DNA from: Gemmiger formicilis
Lineage (GTDB): Bacteria > Bacillota > Clostridia > Oscillospirales > Ruminococcaceae
DNA: 64,000 bases
NCBI RefSeq assembly: GCF_016900095.1
Contig: NZ_JACJJP010000010.1
Location: 34,962 to 98,961, forward strand
Direction of reading: 5' to 3'
Of this stretch, positions 24,343-33,087 are shown in pieces (the first letter of the stretch is position 1; every line of letters begins with the position of its first letter). The translations under genes were made by a program, and so were the position numbers. The notes under the pieces are model-generated. The model worked only from the letters and a program-made list of their open reading frames with translations, had not been told where the DNA came from and did not search any database.

Positions 24343-25725
24343 GTGAGCGATGCATCTTCCATGAACAAGACACCGGACAAAGAATACTTATTTGAAAGCA
24401 TGCCGGTTCCCAGTGCCGTTATGCAGCTGTCTCTCCCCATCGTGATCAGTTCCCTGGTCACCATCCTGTACAACCTGGCAGACACCTTTTTCGTCGGTAT
24501 GCTCAACGACCCCGTGCAGAACGCCGCGGTCACCCTGGTGTATCCGGTGACCCTGGCCTTCAACGCCGTCAACAACCTGTTCGGTGTAGGTGTGTCCAGT
24601 GCTATGAGCCGGAATCTGGGCGCCAGGGAATACGAACAGGTGCGCACCTGTTCCGCCTTCGGCTTTTACGGCGCCTTTGTCAGCGGGCTGTTGTTTTCAG
24701 CGCTGTGCACCCTGCTGCACACCCCGCTTCTGGCCCTGCTGGGCACTGACGCCCAGACCCTGAACGCCACCATGGGGTACATGCGCTGGACGGTATGGTT
24801 TGGCGCCCTGCCCGCCATCCTGAACGTGGTACAAAGCTACATGGTGCGCAGCGAGGGCAGCACCCTGCACGCCAGCATCGGCACCATGAGCGGCTGTTTT
24901 CTCAACATTCTGCTGGACCCCATCTTCATCCTGCCCTGGGGGCTGAACATGGGCGCCGCCGGGGCCGGCCTGGCCACCTTCCTGTCCAACTGCGTGGCCT
25001 GCCTGTACTTCATCGTGCTGGCCCGCATCAAAAAGGGCAACACCTTCATCACCATGAACCCCCGCCAGCTGCGCAAACTGACGGTGAAACAGGTGCGCAA
25101 CATTCTGGGCGTGGGCATTCCCGCCTCCATCCAGAACCTGCTCAACGTGCTGGGCACTACCATTCTGAACAACTTCACCGCCCCCTACGGCGCCGCCGCC
25201 ATCGCCGCCATGGGCATCAGCCAGAAGTTGTACACGATCCCCATGCAGGTTTCCCTGGGCTTTTCCCAGGGGATCATGCCCCTGGTCAGCTACAACTACG
25301 CCAGCGGCAACCGCCAGCGGATGAAGCAGGCCATCCTGTTCGCTCTGCGCATCATTGTGTTTTCCATGCTGGTGCTCAGCGTGGTGTATTTCCTGGGCGC
25401 CCCTGCCATGATCCGTGCCTTCATGGACAGCGAGGAAATTGTGGGATACGGCACCCGTTTTCTGCGGGTTATGTGCCTGGGGTTTGTGTTCCTGTGCACC
25501 GACTTTCTGGCGGTGGGCGTATTCCAGGCCCTGGGCATGGGCCGCAACGCCCTGGTGTTCGCCATCTGCCGCAAGCTGGTGCTGGAAATACCCCTGCTGT
25601 TTGTGCTGAACTGGCTGTATCCGCTGTACGGCCTGCCTTTTGCCCCGCTGATCACCGAAGTGTTTTTGTCCTGCATGGGCATTCTGATGCTGCGGCGGAT
25701 CATGCGCGAGGAAGTGCACACCTGA
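24343..25725 (+). CDS. MATE-family multidrug/metabolite exporter
   Basis: A 460-residue membrane protein with about twelve helices. It shows the MATE repeats: VMQLSLPIVISSLVTILYNLADTFFVGML at the first helix pair, SSAMSRNLGAREYEQV, LNILLDPIFILPWGLNMGAAGAGLAT, and the second-half copy FSQGIMPLVSYNYASGNRQRMKQ. MATE proteins expel drugs or small metabolites in exchange for Na+ or H+. The frame opens with GTG 24343; the first ATG is six codons later, and neither has ideal ribosome spacing. Both lie upstream of the first helix, so the product is little affected. It has its own promoter and terminator; substrate unknown. Confidence 0.92.
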   Translation: MSDASSMNKTPDKEYLFESMPVPSAVMQLSLPIVISSLVTILYNLADTFFVGMLNDPVQNAAVTLVYPVTLAFNAVNNLFGVGVSSAMSRNLGAREYEQVRTCSAFGFYGAFVSGLLFSALCTLLHTPLLALLGTDAQTLNATMGYMRWTVWFGALPAILNVVQSYMVRSEGSTLHASIGTMSGCFLNILLDPIFILPWGLNMGAAGAGLATFLSNCVACLYFIVLARIKKGNTFITMNPRQLRKLTVKQVRNILGVGIPASIQNLLNVLGTTILNNFTAPYGAAAIAAMGISQKLYTIPMQVSLGFSQGIMPLVSYNYASGNRQRMKQAILFALRIIVFSMLVLSVVYFLGAPAMIRAFMDSEEIVGYGTRFLRVMCLGFVFLCTDFLAVGVFQALGMGRNALVFAICRKLVLEIPLLFVLNWLYPLYGLPFAPLITEVFLSCMGILMLRRIMREEVHT

Positions 25726-25739
25726 TCCATTTTCCTGAA

Positions 25740-25775
25740 ACAAAAAAGACGCAGCCGCCGCTGCGTCTTTTTTGT
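25740..25775. terminator. Bidirectional terminator between the MATE and kinase genes
   Basis: Sixteen-base perfect arms (25740-25755, 25760-25775) enclose a four-base loop and carry built-in A and T runs, between convergent genes. Confidence 0.93.
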
Positions 25776-25777
25776 TT

Positions 25778-26883
25778 TCAGCTGTACCGCGCCACAATCG
25801 CTTCCATTTCGTCCCAGCAGGCTTCCATGTCCTGCACCAGCTTGAACTGGGTGCGGGCCCGGTCCAGGTTCTGCCCCGGGCGGGCGGTGTGGAAATAGTG
25901 ATCCCCTTCCAGATAATCGGTGAGGAACCGCATGCCGCATTCCAGGGTCATGAGCCGGGCACCCCAGGGCAGGGTCTCTTTCTCCAGCGGGGTGAAGGCA
26001 TCCCCCGCCGCCTGCAGAAATCCCTTGACGTAGATTTCGAACAGCTCCCTGTCAAAGTTGACCAGGCTGAGGTCGGGCTCATCCTCCGCGCTGTGGTTGG
26101 CGCCGAACCGGATGGAGTCCCCGAAATCGTTGGCGGCCAGGCCCGGCATGACCGTGTCCAGATCGATGACGCACAGCCCTTCCCCGGTTGTGCGGTCAAA
26201 CAGGATGTTGTTGAGCTTGGTATCGTTGTGGGTCACCCGCAGCGGCAGTTTTCCCGCCGCCAGCAGGTCGGTCATGACCGCACAGTCCCTTTGGCGGGCC
26301 CGCACAAAGGCGATTTCCTGCTCCACGCCGGCGGCACGGCCCAGAGAATCGGCTTCCACCGCCTTTTCAAAGTTTTCAAAGCGGCGGGGGGTGTCATGAA
26401 AATGCGGGATGGTCTCGTGCAAGGTGGCGGCGGGATACCCTGCCAGCTGCTTCTGGAAGTTGCCGAAGGCCACGGCGCTCTGGTAAAAATCTTCCGGTGT
26501 CTGGACCTGCTGCAGGCAGACGGTGTCCTCCACAAAGGCATACACCCGCCAGCAGCGGTTTTCTCCGTCCCGGAAATAGGCGCTGCCGGCCCGGGTGGGA
26601 ATCACCTGCAGGGTGACGCGGGCGGGGTCGGCCCCCGCTGCTCTGCCTGGCGGCGCAGGTATCCGGTGACACCGCAGATGTTTTCCATCAGGCCGTCCGG
26701 GTCGGTGAAGGTATCGGTGTTGATCTTCTGCAGGATGTAGCGGCGGCGGTCACCGCCGGGTCTTTGTACTTCCACGCAGTAGGTGGAGTTGATGTGCCCT
26801 TGCCCGTAAGGTATGGCATCGGTCACCGTGCCGCCCCAATCCCAGGCCGCCAGCACATCGGGGCAGGCAACGTTGTTTTTCAT
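25778..26883 (-). pseudogene. nahK: N-acetylhexosamine 1-kinase-like gene split by a frameshift
   Basis: Two frames on one strand join into one protein of about 368 residues. The first (from ATG 26883, GGAGT upstream) carries PYGQGHINSTY and RYILQKINTDTF and ends early after YLRRQAEQRG. The second resumes as VIPTRAGSAYF and continues to the C-terminus with LRVTHNDTKLNNIL (catalytic loop) and VIDLDTVMPG (metal-binding Asp). The whole strongly recalls NahK of Bifidobacterium, which makes HexNAc-1-phosphate in mucin and milk-sugar salvage. One missing base in a run of five C (plus strand, about 26634-26638) explains the break. It could be a real loss, a slippage switch or a sequence error. Confidence 0.82.
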
Positions 26884-26993
26884 GGAAAACACTCCTTTGT
26901 ACAGGTGGATACCGAAAGCCTCTGCATTGCACGCCGTTTTCCCGTGCCGCCGGGCGTCGGGCTCCGAATCCGGATTTTCTCTCTTTTGATTCC

Positions 26994-27023
26994 ATGGTAC
27001 GGCACCGCCCTGCCCTTTGTCAA
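26994..27023 (-). promoter_or_regulatory. Probable promoter of the NahK-like gene
   Basis: Minus-strand TTGACA (27018-27023) and TACCAT (26994-26999) have an 18-base spacer. Confidence 0.5.
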
Positions 27024-27044
27024 GGAAAAAGGGCGAAAAGCGGA

Positions 27045-27075
27045 CAAAAAAGCGCCGGTTTCCGGAAACCGACGC
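27045..27075 (-). terminator. Terminator of the ATP-grasp/alpha-E operon
   Basis: Ten-base arms (27066-27075 and 27052-27061, one G-T pair) surround CCGG, followed by six T residues on the minus strand. It is 30 bases after the last gene of the operon. Confidence 0.85.
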
Positions 27076-27105
27076 AGATTTTTGAGATGTGCGGAAAAAG
27101 GCGGT

Positions 27106-28041
27106 TCAGCCTTCGTCCGGCAGGATACGCAGCGCCACATCGCGGCCGTTGATCAGGCTGGCCTCGTGCTCAAAGAACACCCGGCCCCCCACAGGCGTAC
27201 ACAGGGTCTGGCGGATGGCGCCCGAACAGGGGTCCACCACCTGGGCCAGGGCCTGGCCGCGCCGCACCTTGTTGCCCAGCTCGGTCATGTACACCAGCAG
27301 TCCGCCCTGGGCGGGCTGGATGTTGCACAGGGTTTCCTCCGCAAAGATGCGGGCCGGCTCCCCCTGGGTGACCTCACACTGGCAAAGCCCCCGGGTGTGC
27401 AGGAACCGCACCACCGCTTCCACCGCCTGTCTGGCAGCAGACACGTCGATGCGGTCGGTGGCGGGGGTGTACAGGGAGAAGGTCTGGGTGTCCCAGATCT
27501 GCCAGTTGTAGTTCAGGGTGGTGGTGTCGTAGGGATGGGGTTCCCGCAGCGCAATGTAAGGCAGACCGAAGTCCCGGGCCAGTTCCGGGTTCTGGTAGCC
27601 GGTTTTCATGATGCGCAGATGGGGCAGACAATGTCCCGGCAGATACAGGCTGGTCACATGGATGCCGTAGGTGTACCCCTGCAGGGCCGCAAAGATCCGC
27701 GCCGCAATGCGCTGGGTAGTCTCGCCCGCATCGTAGCCGGGGAACATGCGGTTGATGTCGGTGTTGTCCGCCGCCCAGAACCGCCGCCCCACGTTCATGG
27801 AAAACTGGTTGGCGCAAGGGATGACCAGAATGCCGCAGTCCTGCCCCAAAGCGCCAGCCTGTTCCAGGGTATCCAGGCGGCGGATCAACTGGGAACAGAC
27901 GTACATCTGCTGGATTTCGTTGCCCCGCAAAGCCCCCATGACCGCCAGGGTCTTGCGCCCCGGCGTGCCGAAAAACCAGCCCTTCACGGCCAGGGGCTGG
28001 CGATAGGGGGTATCCAGCGTAAACAATACTTCCTCTCTCAT
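27106..28041 (-). CDS. Aspartoacylase/succinylglutamate desuccinylase-like protein with degraded zinc site
   Basis: A 311-residue M14-type (AstE/AspA) protein, paralogous to its upstream neighbour. It keeps NTDINRMFPG, an aligned His128 (GIHVTS) and the C-terminal barrel (LGNKVRRGQALAQVVDP). However, the first zinc motif, normally HGxE, reads ALRGNE, with Arg39 where the histidine should be. The catalytic glutamate strand (VVEMG in the paralogue) has no clear equivalent. Zinc-dependent amide hydrolysis is therefore doubtful, and it may be a binding or regulatory partner of the intact copy. Its ATG overlaps the upstream stop codon by four bases (ATGA), so the two are made together. Confidence 0.82.
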   Translation of the reverse strand: MREEVLFTLDTPYRQPLAVKGWFFGTPGRKTLAVMGALRGNEIQQMYVCSQLIRRLDTLEQAGALGQDCGILVIPCANQFSMNVGRRFWAADNTDINRMFPGYDAGETTQRIAARIFAALQGYTYGIHVTSLYLPGHCLPHLRIMKTGYQNPELARDFGLPYIALREPHPYDTTTLNYNWQIWDTQTFSLYTPATDRIDVSAARQAVEAVVRFLHTRGLCQCEVTQGEPARIFAEETLCNIQPAQGGLLVYMTELGNKVRRGQALAQVVDPCSGAIRQTLCTPVGGRVFFEHEASLINGRDVALRILPDEG

Positions 28042-28958
28042 ACACTGCCTCCCAAAACACGGGCTATCAGCGAACCCTCATACACCACGGGGTATTCCCG
28101 CAGGGTGAACAGCAACCCGGTGGCGGGGCTGTGCAGCGTTTCACGGATACCGCCGGTGAGAGGGTCGGCCACAACGCCCAGTTCCTGGCCTTTTTCCACC
28201 CGGACCCCATGGGCCACCGCGGGGAAAAAGACGCCGGGGAAATTCGCATTCACGAAGGAGACCGCGCCGTCGCTGCTGACGATGGGCGGGGCGATGGGCG
28301 CCACCGGGGCGTCCCACATGCCCAGGTGTGCCATGAGGGACAGGATGCCGGTGAGCAGCTGCTCCCCGAAGGAACGGGTGATCCGGATCCCGATGCCCAT
28401 TTCCACCACCAGGGTGGGGGTTCCCGCTGCGTTCAGGCTGTGGGCCAGGGTGGATTCCAGCACGGTGGCCGCGGCGTGAATCCAGATCAGGTTCATATTC
28501 AGGTATTTGGCCAGGGGCACCAGCTTTTCGGCGGTGTTCACGTTGATGCGCACCTGGGGAATCTCCCGCAGGAAGATGTTGCTGGCGTGGATGTCGATGC
28601 AGGCATCGGCGCCGGTGATGTCCTCCATGATGCGGGCGGCAATGAGCTCCGACATGGCGCCGTCCCGTCCGCCGGGGAAGGTCCGGTTCATGTCCAGGTC
28701 GCACAGGGGCATGCCCCGGGTCATGGTGCTGATGCCCAGAGGGTTCAGCGCCGGATAAATGTCCACGGTGCCATGCAGGTGTTCCCGGTTATCCTGCAGC
28801 AGACGGTTCAGCCGCCAGGCCACATACTGGCCTTCCAGCTCGTCGCCGTGGGTGCCGGTGACCACGCACAGCCGGGGGCCGCCCGACCCGATGCGGCGTT
28901 TCTGGATGACCAGATCTTCGCCCACGGCCAGGGGGACCCGTACCACTTCCTGTATCAT
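28038..28958 (-). CDS. Aspartoacylase/succinylglutamate desuccinylase family hydrolase
   Basis: A 306-residue M14-type zinc amidase. The active site appears complete: His37 and Glu40 in GTHGDE, CDLDMNRTFPG around residue 90, His124 in DIHAS, and catalytic Glu186 in VVEMG. The C-terminal 90 residues form the barrel seen in this family. Such enzymes release an acyl group from an amino acid or cleave an amide next to a carboxylate. The real substrate here is unknown. It lies 27 bases downstream of a transglutaminase-like gene in an operon with a circularly permuted ATP-grasp, suggesting that it trims or recycles an amide-linked product. Confidence 0.88.
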   Translation of the reverse strand: MIQEVVRVPLAVGEDLVIQKRRIGSGGPRLCVVTGTHGDELEGQYVAWRLNRLLQDNREHLHGTVDIYPALNPLGISTMTRGMPLCDLDMNRTFPGGRDGAMSELIAARIMEDITGADACIDIHASNIFLREIPQVRINVNTAEKLVPLAKYLNMNLIWIHAAATVLESTLAHSLNAAGTPTLVVEMGIGIRITRSFGEQLLTGILSLMAHLGMWDAPVAPIAPPIVSSDGAVSFVNANFPGVFFPAVAHGVRVEKGQELGVVADPLTGGIRETLHSPATGLLFTLREYPVVYEGSLIARVLGGSV

Positions 28959-28985
28959 GAGTTTGTATGCTCCTTCAAACTTGGT

Positions 28986-29759
28986 TTATTGTTCGCTGAC
29001 CTTCATAAAGACGGTCTGGCACTGGTTGGCTCCTCCCAGAAAGACACCCCGCTCCATGGGGCAGTCGGTGAAATCCCGGCCCACACCAAACCGGATATAC
29101 CCTTCGTCGGCCCAGCGGGCCTGGGTGGGATCGATGCCGGTCCAGATGCCGTCCAGCCAGACTTCGCACCAGGCGTGGCTGGCCCCCTCTCCTTCCGGCA
29201 GGCCGTTCACATACCGGGCGCTGAGCCCGCACAGCCGGGCCAGGGCCAGATACACATGGGCGTAGTCCTGGCAGACCCCCTGCCCCATCGCAAAAGCCCT
29301 GGCAGCGGTGGTGTCCACCCCGGTGACACCGGGGGTATACTGCATATGCCGCCCCACCGCTTCCAGCAGAGCCCAGGCTTTGGCCCGGGCGTCGGCGGGC
29401 AGCTCCAGTGCCGCAGCAGCATCGCGAAGAGCGGCGGAAGGCGCCGTGCACGGGGACGGATACCGGAAAATCCGCCGGTCGGGTTCCGGTTGTCTTGCCC
29501 CGTCGTCCCGCAGGACCTGCCCTGCCGCCCGGTAGTGAAACTGCCGGTGGGGGGCGTCGATGCGGCCGATCTGCAGCCGGTTGCCGAAGCCGTCCCGCTG
29601 TTCGGTGTAGGGCACGGCGGGGTCCAGCGTCAGGGCGGCGGACAGCACCCGCTGTCCGGGGAAATCGGCGGGCAGGCAGCGCAGCACAAAACTGTGGGCG
29701 GTGACCGGCCGGTCAAAATCCAGGGCGATATCGTAGGAAAATTCCAGCGTCCGGCTCAT
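28986..29759 (-). CDS. Transglutaminase-like cysteine protease/transferase
   Basis: A 257-residue protein with an N-terminal beta domain followed by a transglutaminase core. The catalytic triad is visible: Cys163 in GVCQDYAH, His195 in SHAWCEVW and Asp210 in IDPT. There is no signal peptide, so it is cytoplasmic. In bacteria this subgroup is linked to circularly permuted ATP-grasp and alpha-E proteins and is thought to cut or transfer isopeptide bonds. The start overlaps the alpha-E stop by four bases (ATGA), showing tight coupling. Substrate is not known. Confidence 0.92.
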   Translation of the reverse strand: MSRTLEFSYDIALDFDRPVTAHSFVLRCLPADFPGQRVLSAALTLDPAVPYTEQRDGFGNRLQIGRIDAPHRQFHYRAAGQVLRDDGARQPEPDRRIFRYPSPCTAPSAALRDAAAALELPADARAKAWALLEAVGRHMQYTPGVTGVDTTAARAFAMGQGVCQDYAHVYLALARLCGLSARYVNGLPEGEGASHAWCEVWLDGIWTGIDPTQARWADEGYIRFGVGRDFTDCPMERGVFLGGANQCQTVFMKVSEQ

Positions 29760-30433
29760 ACCACAAACAGCCCTTCCACGCTGCGCAGCAGCTCGTCCTT
29801 GGGCACATCCTCCCCTTCCAGGGCGAAGGCGGTCACCCGGCCCAGGGCGTCGGGGTCGGTGGTCAGATCGGTCTTGTACAGCCGGTTCATCAGCTTGCCG
29901 GCTTCCCAGCGCAGACGCTCGGGTTCCAGGTCCAGGCGCAGCATCAGGCTCAGCCGCTCCACCATGCCCCCGGTCTTGGCAATGTTGCGCACCCCTTCGT
30001 GGTCCACCGATTCGTCAAAGCTGCCCCGGAAAGCCATGATGTCGTCCAGCACCCACTGCAGCTCCACGGCGGGTGCTTCGCTGCGGGCCGCCATGTTCAT
30101 GGCGTTTTCGGCCATCTCCAGATAGGCCAGGGTGGGGGTGGAGATGGTCTCCCGCAGCACCATGCCGTTGCCCAGCAGGTTGTCCATACAGCCGCGCGCC
30201 GAACCGGGCACGGCGGCGTCAAAGAGATACCGGCGGCAGAAATCCTCGGCACTCTGGTAGACATTCTGCACCCCCAGGCGGCGGCAGATATCGGCGTAAT
30301 CCACAGCGGAATCCGCCCCGTCCAGCAGAGTATCGTAGGTTTTCATCAAAAGTTGTACGGTCATATATACGCGCTCCGCATAGCGCCCCAGCCAGAACAG
30401 CCGGTTTTGTTTGGTCAGTGTGACAGGACCCAT
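29756..30433 (-). CDS. Alpha-E domain protein
   Basis: A 225-residue all-helical protein of the alpha-E family. It opens NRLFWLGRYAERVYMTVQLLMKTYD and has conserved acidic/arginine helices (SFDESVDHEGVRNIAK, MVERLSLMLRLDLE). No catalytic role is established for the family, which is nearly always encoded beside a circularly permuted ATP-grasp and a transglutaminase, as here. It probably acts as a partner or scaffold. ATG 30433 lies inside the ATP-grasp gene, overlapping its end by 19 bases, with GGAGG and AAGGAT upstream. Confidence 0.88.
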   Translation of the reverse strand: MGPVTLTKQNRLFWLGRYAERVYMTVQLLMKTYDTLLDGADSAVDYADICRRLGVQNVYQSAEDFCRRYLFDAAVPGSARGCMDNLLGNGMVLRETISTPTLAYLEMAENAMNMAARSEAPAVELQWVLDDIMAFRGSFDESVDHEGVRNIAKTGGMVERLSLMLRLDLEPERLRWEAGKLMNRLYKTDLTTDPDALGRVTAFALEGEDVPKDELLRSVEGLFVV

Positions 30434-31728
30434 GTATCCTTGAAACCTCCTCCTTGTGACGAGTTGACGATGAAACTGTCCGGATTGCGGGAAAACCGGG
30501 TCAGGCCGCTGGGCCAGGCCACGGTGTCCTTGGCGCCGGACAGCACGAAGGCGCGCAGGTCGGCCTTGCGCTCCACCTTCTCGGTGCCTTCCATGATGGG
30601 CAGATCCTCGAAGTCGATGACCTCCTGGGCAATGAACCGCCGGGGCTGGGCCAGAATGGTGTCCCGCATCTTGTCCAGTTCCTCCCGGCTGAGCTTGCTG
30701 CCGAACATCACGCCATAACCGCCGGCTTCGGCCACATCCTTGATGACCAGGGTGTCCAGGTGGTCCAGCACGTATTTCCGGTCCTTCTCATAGAAGGGCA
30801 GATAGGTGGGGGCGTTGTGCAGGATGGCTTCCTCCCCCAGATAATAGCGGACCATCTTGGGCACAAAATAGTAGATGCCTTTGTCGTCGGCGGCGCCGTT
30901 GCCAAAGGCGTTGAGCACCGCCACGTTCCCCGCCCGGTAGGCGGCCATCAGGTTGGGGATGCCGATGAGGGAACTGGGCTCAAAGGTCAGGGGATCCATG
31001 TACTCGTCGGACACCCGGCGGTAGATGGCGCCCACCCGGCAGTCCTCGTGGGTGCCCTTGTAGTACAGCACATCGTCCCGCACGTACAGATCCCCCGATT
31101 CGGCCAGCACCGCGCCGGTTTGTTCGGCCAGGAAGGCGTGTTCAAAATAGGCCGCGTTGTATCGTCCCGGGGTGAACACCACATTGATGCCGCCGGTGTT
31201 CACGCTGTCCATGGTGCGGCGCAGCAGATCGCCGTAGCCCCGGTTGTCCATCACCGCATGGTGACGGAAGGTATCCGGCGAACAGCGGCGGCAGAGCTGC
31301 CGGGCAATGAGGGGATAGGACGCCCCCGAAGGAATGCGCAGGTTATCTTCCAGCACATACCAGGTGCCGTCCTTGCCCTTGACCAGGTCAATGCCCGAAA
31401 TATGGCTGTATACCCCACCGGGAGGCAGAATGCCTTCGCAGGGGGCTAGATACCCCGGAGAGCGATAGACGAATTCTTCGGGCACGACGCCGTCGGCCAG
31501 AATGCGCTTTTCTCCGTACACGTCCTTCAGGAACAGGTTCAGCGCCCGCACGCGCTGTACCAGCCCCTTGGACAGCACATCCCACTCCCCGGCCGTGATG
31601 ACCCGGGGAATGGCGTCGAAGGGAAACAGGCGTTCCTGAAAGGTGCCGTTCTTGTAAATGCCGAATTTGACCCCGTTGCGGGCCAGCTGGCGGTTGATCT
31701 GCTCTGCATGGCGGATCAGGTCTTCCAT
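30415..31728 (-). CDS. Circularly permuted ATP-grasp type 2 protein
   Basis: A 437-residue member of the CP-ATP-grasp group (COG2308-like). Recognisable segments are GIYKNGTFQERLFPFDAIPR, DGTWYVLEDNLRIPSGASYP (ATP/metal-binding), VFTPGRYNAAYFEHAFLA, DTLVIKDVAEAGGYGVMFG and RFIAQEVIDFEDLP. ATP-grasp enzymes join a carboxylate to an amine through acyl-phosphate; this permuted group is predicted, not proven, to ligate amino acids to a peptide or metabolite. ATG 31728 follows GGTGAT; an earlier ATG (31740) is possible. It is the first gene of a five-gene operon, and its promoter is followed at once by a terminator-like hairpin. Confidence 0.9.
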   Translation of the reverse strand: MEDLIRHAEQINRQLARNGVKFGIYKNGTFQERLFPFDAIPRVITAGEWDVLSKGLVQRVRALNLFLKDVYGEKRILADGVVPEEFVYRSPGYLAPCEGILPPGGVYSHISGIDLVKGKDGTWYVLEDNLRIPSGASYPLIARQLCRRCSPDTFRHHAVMDNRGYGDLLRRTMDSVNTGGINVVFTPGRYNAAYFEHAFLAEQTGAVLAESGDLYVRDDVLYYKGTHEDCRVGAIYRRVSDEYMDPLTFEPSSLIGIPNLMAAYRAGNVAVLNAFGNGAADDKGIYYFVPKMVRYYLGEEAILHNAPTYLPFYEKDRKYVLDHLDTLVIKDVAEAGGYGVMFGSKLSREELDKMRDTILAQPRRFIAQEVIDFEDLPIMEGTEKVERKADLRAFVLSGAKDTVAWPSGLTRFSRNPDSFIVNSSQGGGFKDTWVLSH

Positions 31729-31756
31729 TCCAATCACCATCCCGATTACCAAAACT

Positions 31757-31805
31757 AAAAAAGAACAGGGCAAGGACGTTTTTCAAAGACGTCCTTGTCC
31801 TGTTC
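31757..31805 (-). terminator. Terminator-like hairpin in the 5' leader of the ATP-grasp operon
   Basis: Seventeen-base arms (31789-31805 and 31763-31779, one G-T pair) have a nine-base loop, followed by six T residues on the minus strand. It begins within a few bases of the predicted transcription start at about 31807. It may be an attenuator, or it may end read-through from the glycerate kinase gene upstream. Confidence 0.8.
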
Positions 31806-31813
31806 GTGTTACT

Positions 31814-31842
31814 ATTATAGTGAATTTATCCCAACCCGTCAA
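31814..31842 (-). promoter_or_regulatory. Promoter of the ATP-grasp/alpha-E operon
   Basis: Minus-strand TTGACG (31837-31842) and consensus TATAAT (31814-31819) have an exact 17-base spacer. Confidence 0.78.
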
Positions 31843-31904
31843 GAAAAAATTGCGTGGGGACGAAAAGCGGTGACGGATTTTGGGAAACGGGGTCGTTGTG
31901 CGGG

Positions 31905-33056
31905 TCAGTTCTGCCGCCGGGCCGCCCTCCACAGCCGGAAAGCCTGTTCCGACGCAGCGGCGAGGTTTTGGCGGGCGGTGTCGGGGTCCATGGCCTCTTG
32001 CAGGGTGCAGATGCCGCGCAGAATGGGGAAAAAGGCGTCGATGCCCTGTTCGTTGCAGGCCGCGGCGTCGGGGGTGACGCTGCCCGCAAAGGCGATGACC
32101 GGTTTGCCGTATTCCTTGGCCAGCCGGGCCACCCCCACCGGGGCCTTGCCCATGGCGGTCTGGCCATCCAGGCGGCCTTCCCCCGTGACCACCAGATCGG
32201 CCTCCCGGATGTAGTCGGCCAGGCCAGTTTCGGCCAGCACAATACGGATGCCGGATTCCAGCACCGCGTTGGTGAAGGCCAGAAAGGCAAAGCCCATGCC
32301 CCCCGCCGCCCCGGCACCGGGATGGTCCGGGTCTGCCTTGCCGGGGCAGCGTTGTGCGGCAAGGGCCGCGTACCGCGCCAGCCAGCTGTCCATCCGGGCA
32401 ATGGCGGCCGGGCCAGCCCCTTTCTGGGGGCCGTACACCGCACTGCAGCCCTGTTCGCCGCACAGAGGGTTGGTCACATCGCAGGCAACCTTGAATTCGC
32501 ATTGGGCCAGCTCCGGCAAGACCCCGTCGTCGGTGATGGTGCACAGATTTGCCAGTCCGGCAGCGCCCCGGGGAATGGGGCGGCCGTTCCCGTCCAGGAA
32601 TCCGTAGCCCAGGGCCTGGAGCATCCCCACGCCGCCGTCGTTGGTGGCACTGCCCCCAATGCCCACGATAAACCGGCGGCATCCTTGGACGATGGCGTCC
32701 CGCAGGACCTCCCCTACCCCATAGGTGGTGGCCCGCAGGGGGTCCCGGCGTTCCGGCTCCACCAGGGGCAGACCCGCCGCGCCGGACATTTCCACCACAG
32801 CAGTGCGGCCGTCCGGCAGGATGCCGTAGGCGCAGTCTACCGGGTCTCCCATAGGGCCGGTGACCGTTATCCGGCGCCGAGTACCGTTCAGGCCGGATAC
32901 CAGCGCATCCACCGTGCCTTCGCCGCCGTCGGCCAGCGGCCGCACCGCCACCCGGGCGGCCAGATCGGCGCGCAGGGCGCCTTCCCGGACGGCGTGGCCG
33001 GCTTCCAGGGAGGTCAGGCTTCCTTTCAGGGAATCCATAGCAACCACGATTTTCAT
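31905..33056 (-). CDS. Glycerate kinase, GlxK/GarK type
   Basis: A 383-residue class II glycerate kinase. It shows the family start KIVVAMDSLKGSLTSLEAG, ADGGEGTVDAL, GIGGSATNDGGVGMLQALG, ACDVTNPLCGEQG and VVTGEGRLDGQTAMGKAPVGVA. It phosphorylates D-glycerate, usually to 2-phosphoglycerate, feeding glycolysis. ATG 33056 has AAGGAG upstream. It is monocistronic or first in line and divergent from the sulfatase. The intergenic space of 137 bases holds back-to-back promoters, so the two may respond together. Glycerate could come from sugar acids or sulfated/glycerylated glycans; that is speculation. Confidence 0.94.
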   Translation of the reverse strand: MKIVVAMDSLKGSLTSLEAGHAVREGALRADLAARVAVRPLADGGEGTVDALVSGLNGTRRRITVTGPMGDPVDCAYGILPDGRTAVVEMSGAAGLPLVEPERRDPLRATTYGVGEVLRDAIVQGCRRFIVGIGGSATNDGGVGMLQALGYGFLDGNGRPIPRGAAGLANLCTITDDGVLPELAQCEFKVACDVTNPLCGEQGCSAVYGPQKGAGPAAIARMDSWLARYAALAAQRCPGKADPDHPGAGAAGGMGFAFLAFTNAVLESGIRIVLAETGLADYIREADLVVTGEGRLDGQTAMGKAPVGVARLAKEYGKPVIAFAGSVTPDAAACNEQGIDAFFPILRGICTLQEAMDPDTARQNLAAASEQAFRLWRAARRQN

Positions 33057-33087
33057 AAAACAGGCTCCTTTTTCTTGGGTTGTTTCC

